DNA from: Candidatus Obscuribacterales bacterium
GTDB lineage: Bacteria > Cyanobacteriota > Vampirovibrionia > Obscuribacterales > Obscuribacteraceae
Reading direction: 5' to 3'
Assembly (NCBI GenBank): GCA_021732085.1
Contig: JAKFVQ010000004.1
Location: forward strand, 62,001-126,000
DNA: 64,000 nt
The notes beneath the pieces were generated by a model. That model saw only the letters and a list, made by a program, of their open reading frames with translations, was not told the DNA's origin and did not search any database. The translations under genes were made by a program, and so were the position numbers. Positions 63,714-64,000 of the stretch are shown piece by piece (the first letter of the stretch is position 1; every line of letters starts with the position of its first letter).

Positions 63714-64000
63714 CTAGACCCCGCGAAACCAATAGTTCGTTTTTTTCAAGAAAGTCTTTCCACGGCTGCCCACAATATTGGCCGCCTCAGCATCACCATT
63801 ACGCGCCGCACGTTCGAACCAGAGCATTGCTTTAGCCTGATCTTTCCCCACTCCAATTCCCCGTTCATACAAGAGCGCCAGATTGAATTGCGCATTTACA
63901 TACCCGCTTTCGGCCGAGCGTTGCCACCAATATGCAGCCTGACTCAAATCCTTCATGATGCCATCGAAATAAATGTGACCAAGCCTAAACTGCGCTCGTG
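63714..64000 (-). CDS. Sel1-repeat protein, N-terminal part outside the window
   Basis: The frame is open through the right edge, so the gene is cut. The C-terminal part shows Sel1-like repeats (AQFRLGHIYFDG, AAYWWQRSAESGYVNAQFNLALLYERGIGV and KAMLWFERAARNGDAEAANIVG). An ATG at 63956 is internal to a repeat and is not the true start. Sel1 repeats are TPR-like scaffolds for protein contacts. Function cannot be stated from this part. Confidence 0.83.
   Translation of the reverse strand, partial: RAQFRLGHIYFDGIMKDLSQAAYWWQRSAESGYVNAQFNLALLYERGIGVGKDQAKAMLWFERAARNGDAEAANIVGSRGKTFLKKTNYWFRGV

Overview
The window is one continuous stretch of bacterial chromosome with about 40 protein genes. I see no rRNA, tRNA, CRISPR array, insertion sequence or prophage. 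The gene mix suggests a Gram-negative-type heterotroph from the non-photosynthetic sister group of cyanobacteria (Vampirovibrionia/Melainabacteria, perhaps Candidatus Obscuribacterales). The hints are many exported TPR proteins, a futalosine hydrolase for menaquinone, an MGDG-synthase-type glycosyltransferase, a DUF4424 protein, an alpha-2-macroglobulin, RecB-family AddAB repair, and oxygen-dependent tyrosine catabolism. This placement is inferred from gene content, not from a marker gene.

Layout. 1-2961: the end of a thiolase, a small exported protein, thymidine kinase and a CheB-type methylesterase. 3288-10196: a signalling block with a frameshifted hybrid histidine kinase, a ten-copy 58-bp tandem repeat, and a tightly coupled cheB-cheR-cheR set in which the first CheR-like protein is degenerate and the second canonical. 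10203-14927: a hotdog thioesterase, a 39-bp palindromic repeat cluster, a K+-channel/RCK-like protein, exported TPR proteins, and a cysteine-rich protein next to TusA. 15302-17765: hpd and hmgA, two steps of tyrosine breakdown. 17777-24181: a kinase-like membrane protein, two small exported proteins, an anchored hydrolase and a 788-residue TPR protein. 24435-30597: mutS, a Lys/Asp-rich exported protein, a roadblock protein, a 645-bp gap with a 104-bp nested palindrome, uppS and a YqeG phosphatase. 30680-46776: an envelope-related region with a low-complexity TPR protein, hydrolases, DUF4424, the glycosyltransferase, an exported lipase-like protein and alpha-2-macroglobulin, followed by mqnB, a flavin reductase-like protein and a monothiol protein. 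46870-53018: a likely surface-glycan operon (one-TM protein, MBOAT acyltransferase, SGNH-like protein, GT39-like protein). 53028-62661, minus strand: SDR/SCP2-like protein, cysK, addB and addA. 62826-64000: an RDD membrane protein and a Sel1-repeat protein cut by the window edge.

How the genes may work together. CheB/CheR proteins without CheA, CheW or receptors nearby, carrying PAS domains and long coiled coils, suggest a non-chemotactic signalling complex. HppD and HmgA turn 4-hydroxyphenylpyruvate into maleylacetoacetate, and the rest of that pathway is not in the window. The MBOAT/SGNH/GT39 set is organised like AlgI/AlgJ or DltB/DltD systems that acylate envelope polymers. AddA and AddB form the double-strand-break nuclease and share an operon with cysK and a Rossmann-like/SCP2-like fusion.

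The strongest candidates for new biology are the paired active/degenerate CheR operon with its repeat array, the palindromic repeat family that also lies inside addA coding sequence, the structured 28.8-kb element, and the Cys-rich protein paired with TusA.
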